A stretch of DNA of 64,000 nucleotides from Solobacterium sp. (GCA_017469885.1 JAFUFO010000036.1:1-64000), one strand, 5' to 3'; shown: positions 41,813 through 51,189, counted from the stretch's first letter. Numbers and translations are program-made. The notes: a model not told the origin generated them from the letters alone.

Positions 41813-43104
41813 TGATGATTCCCTCTGTCCTGACTCACCTGATCTGCCGCATTGCGGAAGAACTTCCGGACCGCATTCTGTTCCTCGTCTGTCAGTTCCG
41901 CGAAACAGGCCGCCTCAAAATCGGTTTCCGCATGGTCAAGGTCATGAAGCAGACCGGCCCCGTGATCGGTCGCGATCGATGCCGCAAATGGAAGCAGTGT
42001 AAAACGGATCAGCCGCTTCGCCGCAAGCGTCTCAACTGAGGATATGACACTGGTTTCATTAACGCCGGAAAGATCAGACACCACTTTCAGAGAATCCGCG
42101 GATTTCAGTGCACGTACGGCAGAGAAAACCTTCACATCATTCAGGGTCAGACCGTTTTTCAGCGCTGCGGTATTCAGTGATCGTTCATAGAGTTTATTCA
42201 GATAATAGAGATCTCCGCCCAGACTGTTATGTTCCTTGCTGAAAACCGGCAGGACTTCCTCTCCGACCTTCTGTGTTCCGGGCGTATATGGAATAGCAAA
42301 TTCATCCGTCGCCCCGCTGATCAGAAAGGCAGAGATCTCGGCGCGTTCCTTGCGGTATTCTTCCTCACTCAGCACATCCCGGAAGAAGTCGTCATAATAC
42401 GGATAAACCGTTGTCTTCATTTCAATCAGCCGACGGACATTCATGTTCTGTGTCACAAGCGAACCTTCTGTTTTCACATAGTAATAGACCGGCAGCCGCA
42501 GCGGAGCGATCCGCTCACAATGGCGGACATATTCAAGATTGAATATGAAGTCTTCCGAGAAACTGATGGTTTTATCCATGCGGATATGGTGCCGGTTCAG
42601 AATGTCCCGGCGGTAGAGCTTATTCCAGATGACACCGTAATAATAATCAGCCGGTGAAGCCTTCATGTATTCCGCATACTCTTTCCGTGTGAGTACGCGG
42701 TCGGTATCGATGCTGCCCTTGCGGGAAAGATGTTCCCCGGCAACACGATAAAACTCGCCGACCACCAGATCTGCATCCCGCTCTTCAGCAGTGCGCACCA
42801 GCATCTTTGTCGAGTCTGTGGTAATCCAGTCATCCGCATCCAGGAACTGAATATACGTTCCCTGGGCTTTGTCGATTCCGGTATTGCGGGTATCGCTTAC
42901 CCCGCTGTTTGCCTTGTGGATCACAATAATGCGGTCATCCTCCGCAGCCCGCCGGTCGAGGATCTCTGGACTGCTGTCCTTCGACCCGTCGTCAATCAGA
43001 AGCAGTTCAAAATCCTGATATTCCTGATTCAGAATACTGTCGATGCAGCGTTCAATTGCATTCTCCGCATTGTATACCGGCACAATAATACTTACCTTTG
43101 GCAT
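41809..43104 (-). CDS. Family 2 glycosyltransferase with C-terminal MarR-like winged-helix domain
   Basis: A 431-residue protein. Residues 1-230 are a GT-A fold (VSIIVPVYNAENAIERC, LIDDGSKDSS, LDADDWI as the metal-binding DxD). About 240-300 is helical. Residues about 300-425 resemble a MarR regulator: LNDVKVFSAVRALKSADSLK, a helix-turn-helix-like SDLSGVNETSVISSVETLAAKRLI, then AELTDEEQNAVRKFF as in the MarR C-terminal helix. The fusion is continuous without a stop. The acceptor is unknown; with gtrA upstream, modification of a surface glycan or teichoic acid is likely. Four-base overlap with GH3. Confidence 0.8.
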   Translation of the reverse strand: MPKVSIIVPVYNAENAIERCIDSILNQEYQDFELLLIDDGSKDSSPEILDRRAAEDDRIIVIHKANSGVSDTRNTGIDKAQGTYIQFLDADDWITTDSTKMLVRTAEERDADLVVGEFYRVAGEHLSRKGSIDTDRVLTRKEYAEYMKASPADYYYGVIWNKLYRRDILNRHHIRMDKTISFSEDFIFNLEYVRHCERIAPLRLPVYYYVKTEGSLVTQNMNVRRLIEMKTTVYPYYDDFFRDVLSEEEYRKERAEISAFLISGATDEFAIPYTPGTQKVGEEVLPVFSKEHNSLGGDLYYLNKLYERSLNTAALKNGLTLNDVKVFSAVRALKSADSLKVVSDLSGVNETSVISSVETLAAKRLIRFTLLPFAASIATDHGAGLLHDLDHAETDFEAACFAELTDEEQNAVRKFFRNAADQVSQDRGNHQ

Positions 43105-43107
43105 AAA

Positions 43108-43614
43108 TTACTGTTCCTTCCTTTCTTTCAGAAGTACAAACTTTTCCAGCGGGAATACCACCGCAAACTGTATGAGTCCCGCAAGCAGTGCCGCAAGCGT
43201 CGGCGCAATCCCGGCATACTGCGGCGCATGCATGGTGATCAGATGCACGACCTTGCCCTGAAGCCAGGTGGAAAAGCATACCAGAACGGTTATGACCGCA
43301 AAAAAGATGATCACATTCTGTTTCGGAGAATCACTGTGAAATGTCGTTTTCCGGTTCTGAAAGTAGCCGTAAATATTCGCGATGACATTCGACAGGAAAA
43401 ACGGCAGTACATACCCCCAGTTGCTGTTGCCGGCACCGACGGACTGTTCGGAAAAGATATCCCGCAGAATTCCGGGAAGCGGCGCCTTCCATCCCTGCAT
43501 CAGCACAAAAAACACATTGACAAGCACCAGCTGGAGAATCGTAACCCCTGCCGATACCAGATTAAATTTCAGAAACTGGATAAGTCCCTTGTTTTTCAAT
43601 GTCTGTTTCTCCAT
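43108..43614 (-). CDS. GtrA family membrane protein
   Basis: A 168-residue protein with four hydrophobic helices (FLKFNLVSAGVTILQLVLVNV..., YVLPFFLSNVIANIYGYFQN, IIFFAVITVLVCFSTWL, LAALLAGLIQFAVVFPLEK). GtrA proteins are thought to flip polyprenyl-phosphate-linked sugars. Start chosen at 43614 (MEKQTLKN), preceded by AGGAACC and a TAGAAT box. It starts the gtrA-GT2-GH3 operon. Confidence 0.85.
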   Translation of the reverse strand: MEKQTLKNKGLIQFLKFNLVSAGVTILQLVLVNVFFVLMQGWKAPLPGILRDIFSEQSVGAGNSNWGYVLPFFLSNVIANIYGYFQNRKTTFHSDSPKQNVIIFFAVITVLVCFSTWLQGKVVHLITMHAPQYAGIAPTLAALLAGLIQFAVVFPLEKFVLLKERKEQ

Positions 43615-43708
43615 GGTTCCTATTCTAGCGCGATATGGCATTTCCGTGATATCCGCAGAATGAAAACCGATGCGTCCTTTGAAAAAAAGTAGTAATATAG
43701 AAAGGCAC

Positions 43709-43781
43709 GGAGGCTTAGCTCAGCTGGGAGAGCGCACCCTTCACAGGGGTGATGTCGCAGGTTCGAGTCCTGTAGCCTCCA
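43709..43781 (+). tRNA. tRNA-Val (anticodon CAC)
   Basis: A full cloverleaf. The acceptor stem is GGAGGCT/AGCCTCC and the D arm GCTCAGCTGGGAGAGC. The anticodon stem is CACCC/GGGTG with loop TTCACAG, anticodon CAC at 43742-43744. The T arm contains GGTTCGAGTCC. Discriminator A at 43781; CCA is not encoded (ACTT follows). It reads GTG valine codons. Confidence 0.93.
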
Positions 43782-43786
43782 CTTGA

Positions 43787-43823
43787 AAACACCGGTCTGT
43801 AAAACAGAAGCCGGTGTTTTTTT
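43787..43823. terminator. Terminator downstream of tRNA-Val, shared with the suf operon
   Basis: A 9-bp stem AAACACCGG/CCGGTGTTT with a T7 run on the plus strand and A-rich flank on the other, between convergent tRNA-Val and cyclo-ligase gene. Confidence 0.85.
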
Positions 43824-43828
43824 GATCT

Positions 43829-44359
43829 TCAGTCTGCGTTTGCGACAAGGATCTGATCCAGCGGCACATCCCATGGATCTGCATCAATGGAATCGACACG
43901 CTGTTCCGGATATGCAATTCCGACCTTATACATACCGGAAGTAAGCACCGAGTCATAATAGCCCCTGCCGTATCCGGTACGGTGATTCCTGCGGTCAAAC
44001 GATGACAGCGGCACAAACATCAGGTCGATATCCACGCTGTCCACCGCATGTTCTCCGGAAGGCTCCGGAACGCCGAACGTTCCCGGGTGAAGGTCGTTCA
44101 TGGATGTGATCCGGTGAAAGGTCAGTGTATTCCCCTCCACTAACGGAACCGCCACCGGTCTCTGCTGCTGGAAGCACCAGTCAAGAAACGCAAGCGTATC
44201 TGCTTCGTCCTTCATCGATACGTAACAGCCGATCATCATGCAGTTATCCGCAAGTTCCTTCATCTGCCGCAGAAGATCTGCGTCATACTGTGTTCTGCGG
44301 TCTGCAGGAATGCCTGCACGGGCCGACAGTCCGATACTGCGTGCGGTCTTCTTGTCCAT
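43829..44359 (-). CDS. 5-formyltetrahydrofolate cyclo-ligase
   Basis: A 176-residue MTHFS enzyme that returns 5-formyl-THF to the active folate pool as 5,10-methenyl-THF using ATP. The conserved RTGYGRGYYD is near the C-terminus and a MKDEADT segment in the N-terminal half. Its ATG shares its first base with the last base of the sufB stop, so it is part of the suf operon. No direct functional link to Fe-S assembly is known to me. Confidence 0.93.
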   Translation of the reverse strand: MDKKTARSIGLSARAGIPADRRTQYDADLLRQMKELADNCMMIGCYVSMKDEADTLAFLDWCFQQQRPVAVPLVEGNTLTFHRITSMNDLHPGTFGVPEPSGEHAVDSVDIDLMFVPLSSFDRRNHRTGYGRGYYDSVLTSGMYKVGIAYPEQRVDSIDADPWDVPLDQILVANAD

Positions 44360-45771
44360 CAGCCGATGGATCCGCTCATATCGATCTTGAGCAGCTGGTT
44401 CAGTTCAACCGCATATTCCATCGGAAGCTCACGGGTAAACGGCTCCAGGAAGCCCATGACGATCATTTCGGTCGCCTGTTCTTCACTCAGTCCCCGGCTC
44501 ATCAGATAGAAGAGTTCTTCTTCGGAAATCTTGGATACTTTCGCTTCATGTTCAATCACGGAAGTGTTGTTTTCATTGATATTCAGTGGAATCGTATCAG
44601 ACTTGGACCGGTCATCGAGAATCAGCGTATCGCATTCGATCTTGGCACGGGACCAGTCTGCCTTCGGGGTGAAGCGGATCCAGTCACGGAAGTTCGTTAC
44701 ACCGCCGTTGCGGGAAATCGACTTCGAAATGATGGAGCTGCTGGTATGCGGCGCCAGATGGATCATCTTTGCGCCGGTATCCTGGAACTGGTTCTGAGAA
44801 CCGACCGCAATGGAGATGCACATACCGTGGGCATATTCGCCCGCAAGGATACATGCCGGATACTTCATGGAGATGCGGGATCCGATGTTTCCGTCAATCC
44901 ACTCCATGGTTCCCCCTGCTTCAACGCGGGCACGTTTTGTGACAAGGTTGAGAATGTTGGAACTCCAGTTCTGAACACTGGAATACCGGCATTTTGCATT
45001 CTTGCCGACAAATACTTCGACGACTGCCGCATGCATGGAATCTTTGGAATACTGCGGTGCAGTGCAGCCTTCCACATAAGAGCACTCCGCACCGTCATCC
45101 ACGATGATGATGGAACGCTCAAACTGTCCCATCGATTCGGAGTTGATCCGGAAATAGGACTGGAGCGGCTTCTCGAGTTTTACGCCGGGCGGCACATAGA
45201 TGAAGCTTCCGCCGGACCATACAGCGGAGTTGAGTGCCGCAAGCTTGTTGTCGGATGCCGGCACAATCGTCGCAAAATACTTCCGGAAGATTTCCGGATA
45301 TTCCCGGAGTCCGCTGTCGATATCCAGGAAGATAACGCCTTTGGACTGCACTTCTTCCAGCATGTTGTGATAGACCGCTTCGGACTCGTACTGCGTCGTT
45401 ACACCTGCGAGATATTTCCGTTCCGCTTCAGGAATACCGAGTTTCTCAAAGGTATTCTTGACCTCTTCCGGGACATCGTCCCAGCTGCGTTCCGCTTCTT
45501 CACTGACGCGCTTGTAATAGGTAAAATCCTGGAAATCAATTTCGGAAAGATCCGGTCCCCATTCAGGCATCGGCATCTCCTCAAACTGATGATAGGATTT
45601 CACGCGGAATTCCGTCATCCATTCCGGTTCCTGTTTGATCTTGCTGATGGTACGGACAACGTCTTCATTGATACCCTTTCCGGTGTCAAAAATACTGATG
45701 TCCTTATCGGAGAAGCCGTACTTATATTCATCCTGGGCGGCAAGAATTTCACGGTTATTGGATTCACTCAT
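44359..45771 (-). CDS. sufB: Fe-S cluster assembly scaffold protein SufB
   Basis: A 470-residue beta-helix scaffold of the SufBCD complex on which Fe-S clusters are built. Typical features: [12 protein letters not shown]-terminus, the conserved [11 protein letters not shown] segment, [18 protein letters not shown], and the C-terminal [21 protein letters not shown]. Normal length. Overlaps sufU by 4 bases. The suf system is the only Fe-S machinery seen in the window. Confidence 0.97.
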   Translation of the reverse strand: MSESNNREILAAQDEYKYGFSDKDISIFDTGKGINEDVVRTISKIKQEPEWMTEFRVKSYHQFEEMPMPEWGPDLSEIDFQDFTYYKRVSEEAERSWDDVPEEVKNTFEKLGIPEAERKYLAGVTTQYESEAVYHNMLEEVQSKGVIFLDIDSGLREYPEIFRKYFATIVPASDNKLAALNSAVWSGGSFIYVPPGVKLEKPLQSYFRINSESMGQFERSIIIVDDGAECSYVEGCTAPQYSKDSMHAAVVEVFVGKNAKCRYSSVQNWSSNILNLVTKRARVEAGGTMEWIDGNIGSRISMKYPACILAGEYAHGMCISIAVGSQNQFQDTGAKMIHLAPHTSSSIISKSISRNGGVTNFRDWIRFTPKADWSRAKIECDTLILDDRSKSDTIPLNINENNTSVIEHEAKVSKISEEELFYLMSRGLSEEQATEMIVMGFLEPFTRELPMEYAVELNQLLKIDMSGSIG

Positions 45772-46223
45772 TGTTCGCCCTCACTTTCCGCAATCATCTG
45801 TTTCATTGCATTCCATCCGATGGTGGCACACTTGATCCGGTTCGCCTGACGGTACACATTCTTCATGGCAACCGCCTCTTCCAGTTTTGCGGCGTCATAT
45901 TCCTTCCCGTCCACCATGTTCATATATTCATTGATCAGATCGGATGCTTCTTCGACGGTTTTGCCTTTCAGAAGATCGGACATGATCGATGTGCTGGCAG
46001 TAGAGATCGTGCATGCGACACCGTCAAACCGGATGTCTTTGATTACACCGTCTTCAATGTCCGCCTGCACAGTGATGTCATCGATGCAGCTTTCGCTGGA
46101 CATATGTGCCCTGCGGTAGCGCATATCATCCACAAGGCTGTGATTGTGCGGATATTTATAATGATCCATGATCAGTTCACGGAGAACCATCGGATCATCC
46201 AGCAGATTTTCATACTCACTCAT
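45768..46223 (-). CDS. sufU: Sulfur carrier SufU (IscU-like)
   Basis: A 151-residue zinc-dependent sulfurtransferase of Firmicutes that accepts persulfide from SufS. The three Cys ligands are in SSESCIDD (about 44), [10 protein letters not shown] (about 69) and RIKCATIGW (about 130). The insert between the second and third Cys is typical of SufU rather than IscU. Placed between sufS and sufB, as in Bacillus. Confidence 0.95.
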   Translation of the reverse strand: MSEYENLLDDPMVLRELIMDHYKYPHNHSLVDDMRYRRAHMSSESCIDDITVQADIEDGVIKDIRFDGVACTISTASTSIMSDLLKGKTVEEASDLINEYMNMVDGKEYDAAKLEEAVAMKNVYRQANRIKCATIGWNAMKQMIAESEGEQ

Positions 46224-46238
46224 ATGTCTGTCATCTCC

Positions 46239-47459
46239 TCAGAAGAAAATACCGACCGCATTTTCCAGCGATATCTCGGAACATACCTTTACACAGCGGT
46301 CCACTTCTTCTTTTGTGTTGTAAAAATAAAGCGATGCACGGATCGTACTGTCCGTACCGATAATCTCATGCAGGATCTTTGCGCAGTGATTGCCGGAACG
46401 AACGGCAATATTCTTCGCCGCAAGATATCCTGCCGCATCCTGGGAGAACACTTCCCTGTCATTGAATGCCAGCGGACCGTATTCGTTGTCCGGATTGTAG
46501 ATCACGATATTTTCAAGCGCAGAAAGCTTCTCAAGGAAATACGCACGCAGTTCCTTTTCATACGCATGGATCTCATCCAGACCGATCTGCATCAGATAAT
46601 CACATGCGGCCGCAGCGCCGATGACGCCTTCAATGTTCGGTGTACCGGCCTCGAATTTGGTCGGCGCATGTTTCAGTTCATACGTGCAGGCCTTCTGAAA
46701 GCGTGCATTCATATCGCCGCCCATGAAGACCGGCTCCATACGCTCCAGAAGATCATACTTTCCATACAGGATTCCCACCCCGTCCGGGCCGCACATCTTA
46801 TGCGCGGAGAACGCAAGGAAATCAATATCGAGATCCTGTACATCGATCTTCATATGCGGGACTGCCTGTGCGCCGTCCGCAATAAACAGTGCACCATGCT
46901 TATGGGCCATGGCCGCAAGTTCTTTCACCGGAAGAATACTTCCAAGCACATTTGTCACAAGCGCAGCCGCAACCGCCTTGACCTCCGGGGTAAAGCAGGT
47001 TTCAGCTGCCTTCAGATCAAGATTTGCCTGTGCATCCATCGGAAGATAGCGCACTTCAATACCATAGTCTTCCTTCAGTCGGAACCACGGCAGAAGATTG
47101 CTGGCATGTTCTGCCTCCGTCGTCAGGATGACATCGCCCTTCTTCAGAAATCCATGCGCAAGGCCATAGGCGATCTGGTTCATGGATGCGGTCGCATTAT
47201 GCGTAAAGACAATCTCCTTCGGACTGCAGTTCAAAAGCTTCGCAAATGAACTGCGGGCACCGTCATACAGGCGGTCATTCTCTGCCGCAATCGCATAGTC
47301 CCCGCGGTGAACATTGGAGGTATGCCGTGTATAAAACGAGGTTACCGCATCAATGACACACTGGGGCTTCAATGTTGTAGCGCCGTTGTCAAAATAGACC
47401 AGGTCCGGATTTGCCTCAAAAAACGGAAAGTCTTTGCGTATCGCCTGTACATCGATCAT
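46239..47459 (-). CDS. sufS: Cysteine desulfurase SufS
   Basis: A 406-residue type II cysteine desulfurase. The PLP Lys is in FSAHKMCGPDGVG, the active Cys in RSGNHCAKIL (about 363). It mobilises sulfur from cysteine and passes it to SufU. The start overlaps sufD by 4 bases and the end precedes sufU by 15 bases. Confidence 0.96.
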   Translation of the reverse strand: MIDVQAIRKDFPFFEANPDLVYFDNGATTLKPQCVIDAVTSFYTRHTSNVHRGDYAIAAENDRLYDGARSSFAKLLNCSPKEIVFTHNATASMNQIAYGLAHGFLKKGDVILTTEAEHASNLLPWFRLKEDYGIEVRYLPMDAQANLDLKAAETCFTPEVKAVAAALVTNVLGSILPVKELAAMAHKHGALFIADGAQAVPHMKIDVQDLDIDFLAFSAHKMCGPDGVGILYGKYDLLERMEPVFMGGDMNARFQKACTYELKHAPTKFEAGTPNIEGVIGAAAACDYLMQIGLDEIHAYEKELRAYFLEKLSALENIVIYNPDNEYGPLAFNDREVFSQDAAGYLAAKNIAVRSGNHCAKILHEIIGTDSTIRASLYFYNTKEEVDRCVKVCSEISLENAVGIFF

Positions 47460-48253
47460 AGCGCGCTCAGCTTCCTTTCCAGTTCTTCCCGCAGGACGGT
47501 TCGAACCTCTTCGTTTTCAATGACATCCGCAACCGGCATCAGATAGCCGGAAGAAATCAGCGCAGTGACCTGCGGAAGCGTCAGACCGCGGCTCATCAGG
47601 TAATACAGCTGTTCATCATCAACACGGCCGATCGACATCGCATGGCTTGCCTCTACATCGTTTTCATCGATCAGAAGTTCCGGAAGAATCGTGGAACGCT
47701 GGCCATCCTCAAAACTGAGCGCACGGCTGGTCTGATGGTTCTTTGACTGCTTAGCGCCGTTGACGATGGATCCGATCGCATCGATCATCAGGCGGCCTTC
47801 TTTCATAACAACCGCAAAATTCCGCATTTCCCCAAGGGTATGCGGCGCGAAATTCACCATATTCATCCGATAGTTGATGTTCGAAGACGCAAGCGTTGCG
47901 GAAAGAATCTCACCATGCGCATTAGGTCTGCGCAGCGCAAAATAGATGCTGCGGTCAACTGCAGCACCGCCGCATTCGCCATACGCCGCAATCAGATGTG
48001 CATCTTCTCCGACTTCATAGGATTCATCACATTCCAGAGGCGCACTGCATTCATTCCAGAACAGCAGTGTCGCTTCACAGCCGTCTGCCGCATATCCGCG
48101 GATGCGCAGTGACTTTGCGCCGCGGATACGGAACAGTGCCTGGCAGTTCGTATCACACGTAACGGAAAGATCCAGTTTCCGGTCACTTTCGATCAGATAT
48201 TCCTGAAACCCGGACTCCAGACGGATATTCTGATTTACACGAATCTCCTTCAT
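47456..48253 (-). CDS. sufD: Short SufD-like scaffold protein
   Basis: A 265-residue SufD/SufB-family protein. The beta-helix core and C-terminal helix (SIGRVDDEQLYYLMSRGLTLPQVTALISSGYL) are clear. It is far shorter than the usual roughly 430-residue SufD; the missing part is the N-terminal domain and part of the early beta-helix. Operon position between sufC and sufS fixes its role as the SufB partner. The reading frame is intact, with no upstream remnant in the one-base gap to sufC, so this is a compact form, not a truncation. Confidence 0.88.
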   Translation of the reverse strand: MKEIRVNQNIRLESGFQEYLIESDRKLDLSVTCDTNCQALFRIRGAKSLRIRGYAADGCEATLLFWNECSAPLECDESYEVGEDAHLIAAYGECGGAAVDRSIYFALRRPNAHGEILSATLASSNINYRMNMVNFAPHTLGEMRNFAVVMKEGRLMIDAIGSIVNGAKQSKNHQTSRALSFEDGQRSTILPELLIDENDVEASHAMSIGRVDDEQLYYLMSRGLTLPQVTALISSGYLMPVADVIENEEVRTVLREELERKLSAL

Positions 48254-49084
48254 TTACTTTCCCTGTGCTTTCTGTGCCACCGCGCATGAGCCAAGGCTTA
48301 CCGGTGCTTTTCTGCGCTCTGCCTCACTTGCCGGCTGAACACCGTAATCACGGTAAATCCAGTCGTAGCCTTCTTCATCGATCCGCTTGGCAAGTGCAGC
48401 GTCTCCCTCGACAACAATCTTTCCATCAACAAGGACATGAACAAACTGCGGTTCAATCAGTTCATAGAACCGTTCATAATGTGAAACCACGATCAGGCTG
48501 AGCGGATATTCCTTCCGCATGTTGTTGATGGCGTTTGCGACAACATGGAGCGCATCAACGTCAAGTCCGGAATCCAGTTCATCCAGCATGGCAAGATCCG
48601 GTTTGAGAAGTTCCATCTGAACGATCTCATTCCGCTTCTTTTCACCGCCGGAAAAGCCTTCGTTCAGAAAACGATGGGCAAGGTCTTCCTTCATTTCAAG
48701 ATCCTTGATGGTCTTTTCCATTGCTTTGATAAACGTAAACAGCGGAACCGGGGATTCCCTGCGGACATTCATTGCGGCACGCATGAAGTCACTGTTGGTG
48801 ACACCCGGGATCTCCTGAGGGTACTGCATGGCCAGGAACAGGCCGGCGCGGCTTCGTGCATCGACCGGCATGGCGAGCACATCCTGTCCGTCGAAGGTAA
48901 TGGATCCTTCGGTCACAATGTATTTCGGATGACCCATGATTGCCGCAAGCAGCGTGGATTTTCCGTTGCCGTTCGGGCCCATCAGCGCATGTACCTCACC
49001 GCTGTTTACAGTGAGGTCTACCCCTTTCAGTATTTCTTTTCCTTCCACCGTAACGTGGAGATTTTCGATTACTAAACGTTTCAT
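48254..49084 (-). CDS. sufC: Fe-S assembly ATPase SufC
   Basis: A 276-residue ABC-type ATPase of the SufBCD complex. Walker A is GPNGNGKST, the signature is FSGGEKKR and Walker B LAMLDELDSGLD. The C-terminal 20-25 residues (RRKAPVSLGSCAVAQKAQGK) extend beyond the usual end. First gene of sufC-D-S-U-B-cyclo-ligase, behind an extended -10 promoter. Confidence 0.96.
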   Translation of the reverse strand: MKRLVIENLHVTVEGKEILKGVDLTVNSGEVHALMGPNGNGKSTLLAAIMGHPKYIVTEGSITFDGQDVLAMPVDARSRAGLFLAMQYPQEIPGVTNSDFMRAAMNVRRESPVPLFTFIKAMEKTIKDLEMKEDLAHRFLNEGFSGGEKKRNEIVQMELLKPDLAMLDELDSGLDVDALHVVANAINNMRKEYPLSLIVVSHYERFYELIEPQFVHVLVDGKIVVEGDAALAKRIDEEGYDWIYRDYGVQPASEAERRKAPVSLGSCAVAQKAQGK

Positions 49085-49115
49085 ATGTTGTCTTTTTTCC
49101 TTTTTGTCCTATCGG

Positions 49116-49124
49116 ATTATAACA
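49116..49124 (-). promoter_or_regulatory. Extended -10 promoter of the suf operon
   Basis: On the minus strand TGT-TATAAT (hexamer 49116-49121), 31 bases before the sufC ATG. No strong -35, consistent with an extended -10 type. No IscR or SufR box recognised. Confidence 0.6.
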
Positions 49125-49215
49125 CAGGGGTTCTGCCTCGTCTTGTTTTAAACCTTCTGGGGAGGAGTGAGGAAAAAGATTCAGATAAAATTCACACAGG
49201 AGAGGCCAAGGAAAA

Positions 49216-49243
49216 TTGCATTCAAAAAAGACTGGTATATAAT
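49216..49243 (+). promoter_or_regulatory. Promoter of the prsA-like pair
   Basis: TTGCAT (49216-49221), 16 bases, TATAAT (49238-49243), then AGGAGG (49259-49264) 5 bases before the ATG at 49270. Confidence 0.75.
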
Positions 49244-49269
49244 AGAAAAGCGTGTTTCAGGAGGAAGAA

Positions 49270-50277
49270 ATGAACAACTTTGTTAAGAAGAACTGGTTTG
49301 TCTGCCTTCTTATCGTACTGTTCGCGGGAATTTCCGTGTTCTACATCTACGATACCAACAAAGGCAAACTCAAAGGAAAGACAGCAAACGGCGAAGGCGT
49401 CGTTTACTCCGTCGGCGATACGGATGTAACCGCAACGGATTTCTACAATTCCATGTATGAATCCAACGGACCTGCGGCGCTGTTTCAGAAAATCGTCACT
49501 ACGGTCGCTGACAAGTCAGTTGAGACGACGGATACGATGAAGGAGAATGCCAAGACGCAGGCAGAAAGCGTAATCTCCAATTACGCCACCAACTATCCGA
49601 CAAACTACCGTGAAATGCTCGACAGTCAGCTGGTCTCCCTTGGCTATTCGGGAATGGATGGTCTGGAAGATTATCTGGTCAATGTGTTCAAGCAGACAGA
49701 ACTGACTGCCCAGTATGTCAAGGAGCACTTCGATGAACTCCAGGTCCGCAACATTTCCTACATTCTGGTCCGCTTCGAAAACGGCGATTCCGGTGAAGGA
49801 ACTCCGACCGAGGATGAACAGAACCGTATGGCTGCGGTTGACCACGGACTGGAAACCGGTACATTCGAGGATACCGCAAAGGCACTCTCGGAAGATCCGT
49901 CCAGCGCTCCCAACGGCGGTGTGCTTGGCACCCTTGATGCCAACACCACTTCACTGGACAGTGCATTCCAGGCAGCTGCGCTTGGCTTAAAGGAAGGCGA
50001 AGTATCAGAATGGGTATACTCTTCCAACTTCGGTTACTTCCGCATCAAGTGCAACGCATCCACGCATGAAGGAATGGTCAAGGCATATCGTGAACAGAAC
50101 AGCCTCACCGAAGACGTTGAAGTTACCGACGGTGAAATCTACAGCGATCTGCTGAATACCTATGACACAACCCTGACCAATAAGGTCATCTGGGAAAAGG
50201 CCGAAGAACTCGGACTCACCTTCCCGGATCCGGAAGTTGAAAAAGCAGTCCGCGCATATGCGGGAATGGAGGACTGA
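49270..50277 (+). CDS. PrsA-like foldase with parvulin domain, membrane-anchored
   Basis: A 335-residue extracytoplasmic peptidyl-prolyl isomerase. An uncleaved-looking N-terminal helix (WFVCLLIVLFAGISVFYIY) without a lipobox anchors it. A SurA/PrsA-type N-terminal helical domain follows. The parvulin domain covers about 160-265 (VRNISYILVRF, LSEDPSSAPNGGVLGTL, GEVSEWVYSSNFGYFRI), with a C-terminal helical region. It helps fold secreted proteins. Start at 49270 by its AGGAGG site. The second, lipoprotein paralogue follows by 2 bases. Confidence 0.87.
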   Translation: MNNFVKKNWFVCLLIVLFAGISVFYIYDTNKGKLKGKTANGEGVVYSVGDTDVTATDFYNSMYESNGPAALFQKIVTTVADKSVETTDTMKENAKTQAESVISNYATNYPTNYREMLDSQLVSLGYSGMDGLEDYLVNVFKQTELTAQYVKEHFDELQVRNISYILVRFENGDSGEGTPTEDEQNRMAAVDHGLETGTFEDTAKALSEDPSSAPNGGVLGTLDANTTSLDSAFQAAALGLKEGEVSEWVYSSNFGYFRIKCNASTHEGMVKAYREQNSLTEDVEVTDGEIYSDLLNTYDTTLTNKVIWEKAEELGLTFPDPEVEKAVRAYAGMED

Positions 50278-50279
50278 AC

Positions 50280-51185
50280 ATGAACAGTATGAAGAAACTG
50301 ATGTGTGCAGGTCTTGCACTTCTCATGCTTGCCGGCTGTAAGGATGCGACCGCTGCCCTTGCCAACAGTAAGGAAACCCTGATGACGGTCGGTGACACCA
50401 CCGTTACCAAGGGTGATCTCTACAACATGATGTTCGCATCTGTCGGCGCAAATACCGCCAATACCGATGTCATGAACCGGATTGCGGCACAGGAAATTGA
50501 AGTTACCGAGGAAATGAAGGAAGAAGCACTGAACCAGGTTCAGTTCTACACAATGATGTACGGTGATCAGTTCACCGAATTTCTGGATTCCATGGGACTC
50601 ACGGAAGACACCTATGCGGAGAAGTACATTCTCCCCAATACCCTTACCAGCAAGCTGGTCGAGAAATATACCGAAGAAAACTTCGACTCCCTCTGCGGCA
50701 GCTTTGATCCGCTGAAGGCAATCGTACTGAGCTTCACTACGGAAGACGATGCCTCTGCGGCACTCAGCGCACTCAAGGACGGAAGTGTTACACCGGCTGA
50801 AGCAGCCAAGGATAATAATTCTTCCAGTTCCGGCTCTGAAGAAGTCATCACGATGAATACAACATCGTATGATTCCGCTGCCCTCTCCGTACTGCGCTCC
50901 ATGTCTGTGGATGACGGCTGGACTGAGGTTCCCTCTTCTGACGGCGCAACCTTCTATGTTCTGAAGCTTGTCTCGCATGATCCGGCAGAGTTTAAGGAAG
51001 ACGCGGTCAAGGCGATTTCCGGAATCACTGCAGTCACAAATGAGAGTAATGAGTTCTACCTGCGGAAGTACAACTTCCATGTGTATGACATCAACCTCTA
51101 CAACGGACTCAAGGAACTCAATCCGGACATCCTGATTCAGGACAAACCGGCACCTACCCCGACACCGTCTGCCGAAGCAGAATAA
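50280..51185 (+). CDS. PrsA/SurA-like lipoprotein with divergent parvulin region
   Basis: A 301-residue lipoprotein with lipobox LAGC (Cys at 20) and the same opening as its neighbour (LMTVGDTTVTKGDLYNMMF). The segment where a parvulin domain should be (about 140-240) is poorly conserved, interrupted by a Ser-rich stretch (NNSSSSGSEE), and lacks the usual isomerase motifs. It is probably a chaperone without isomerase activity. It ends in a Pro/Thr-rich tail (PAPTPTPSAEAE). GGAGG precedes the ATG inside the upstream gene. Likely a tandem duplicate with split roles. Confidence 0.78.
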   Translation: MNSMKKLMCAGLALLMLAGCKDATAALANSKETLMTVGDTTVTKGDLYNMMFASVGANTANTDVMNRIAAQEIEVTEEMKEEALNQVQFYTMMYGDQFTEFLDSMGLTEDTYAEKYILPNTLTSKLVEKYTEENFDSLCGSFDPLKAIVLSFTTEDDASAALSALKDGSVTPAEAAKDNNSSSSGSEEVITMNTTSYDSAALSVLRSMSVDDGWTEVPSSDGATFYVLKLVSHDPAEFKEDAVKAISGITAVTNESNEFYLRKYNFHVYDINLYNGLKELNPDILIQDKPAPTPTPSAEAE

Positions 51186-51189
51186 ATCA

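Noticed and set aside
39485-43614. Polysaccharide utilisation or capsule locus
   Set aside because: Only three genes (GtrA, GT2, GH3) and no transporter, regulator or polymerase; too little for such a call.
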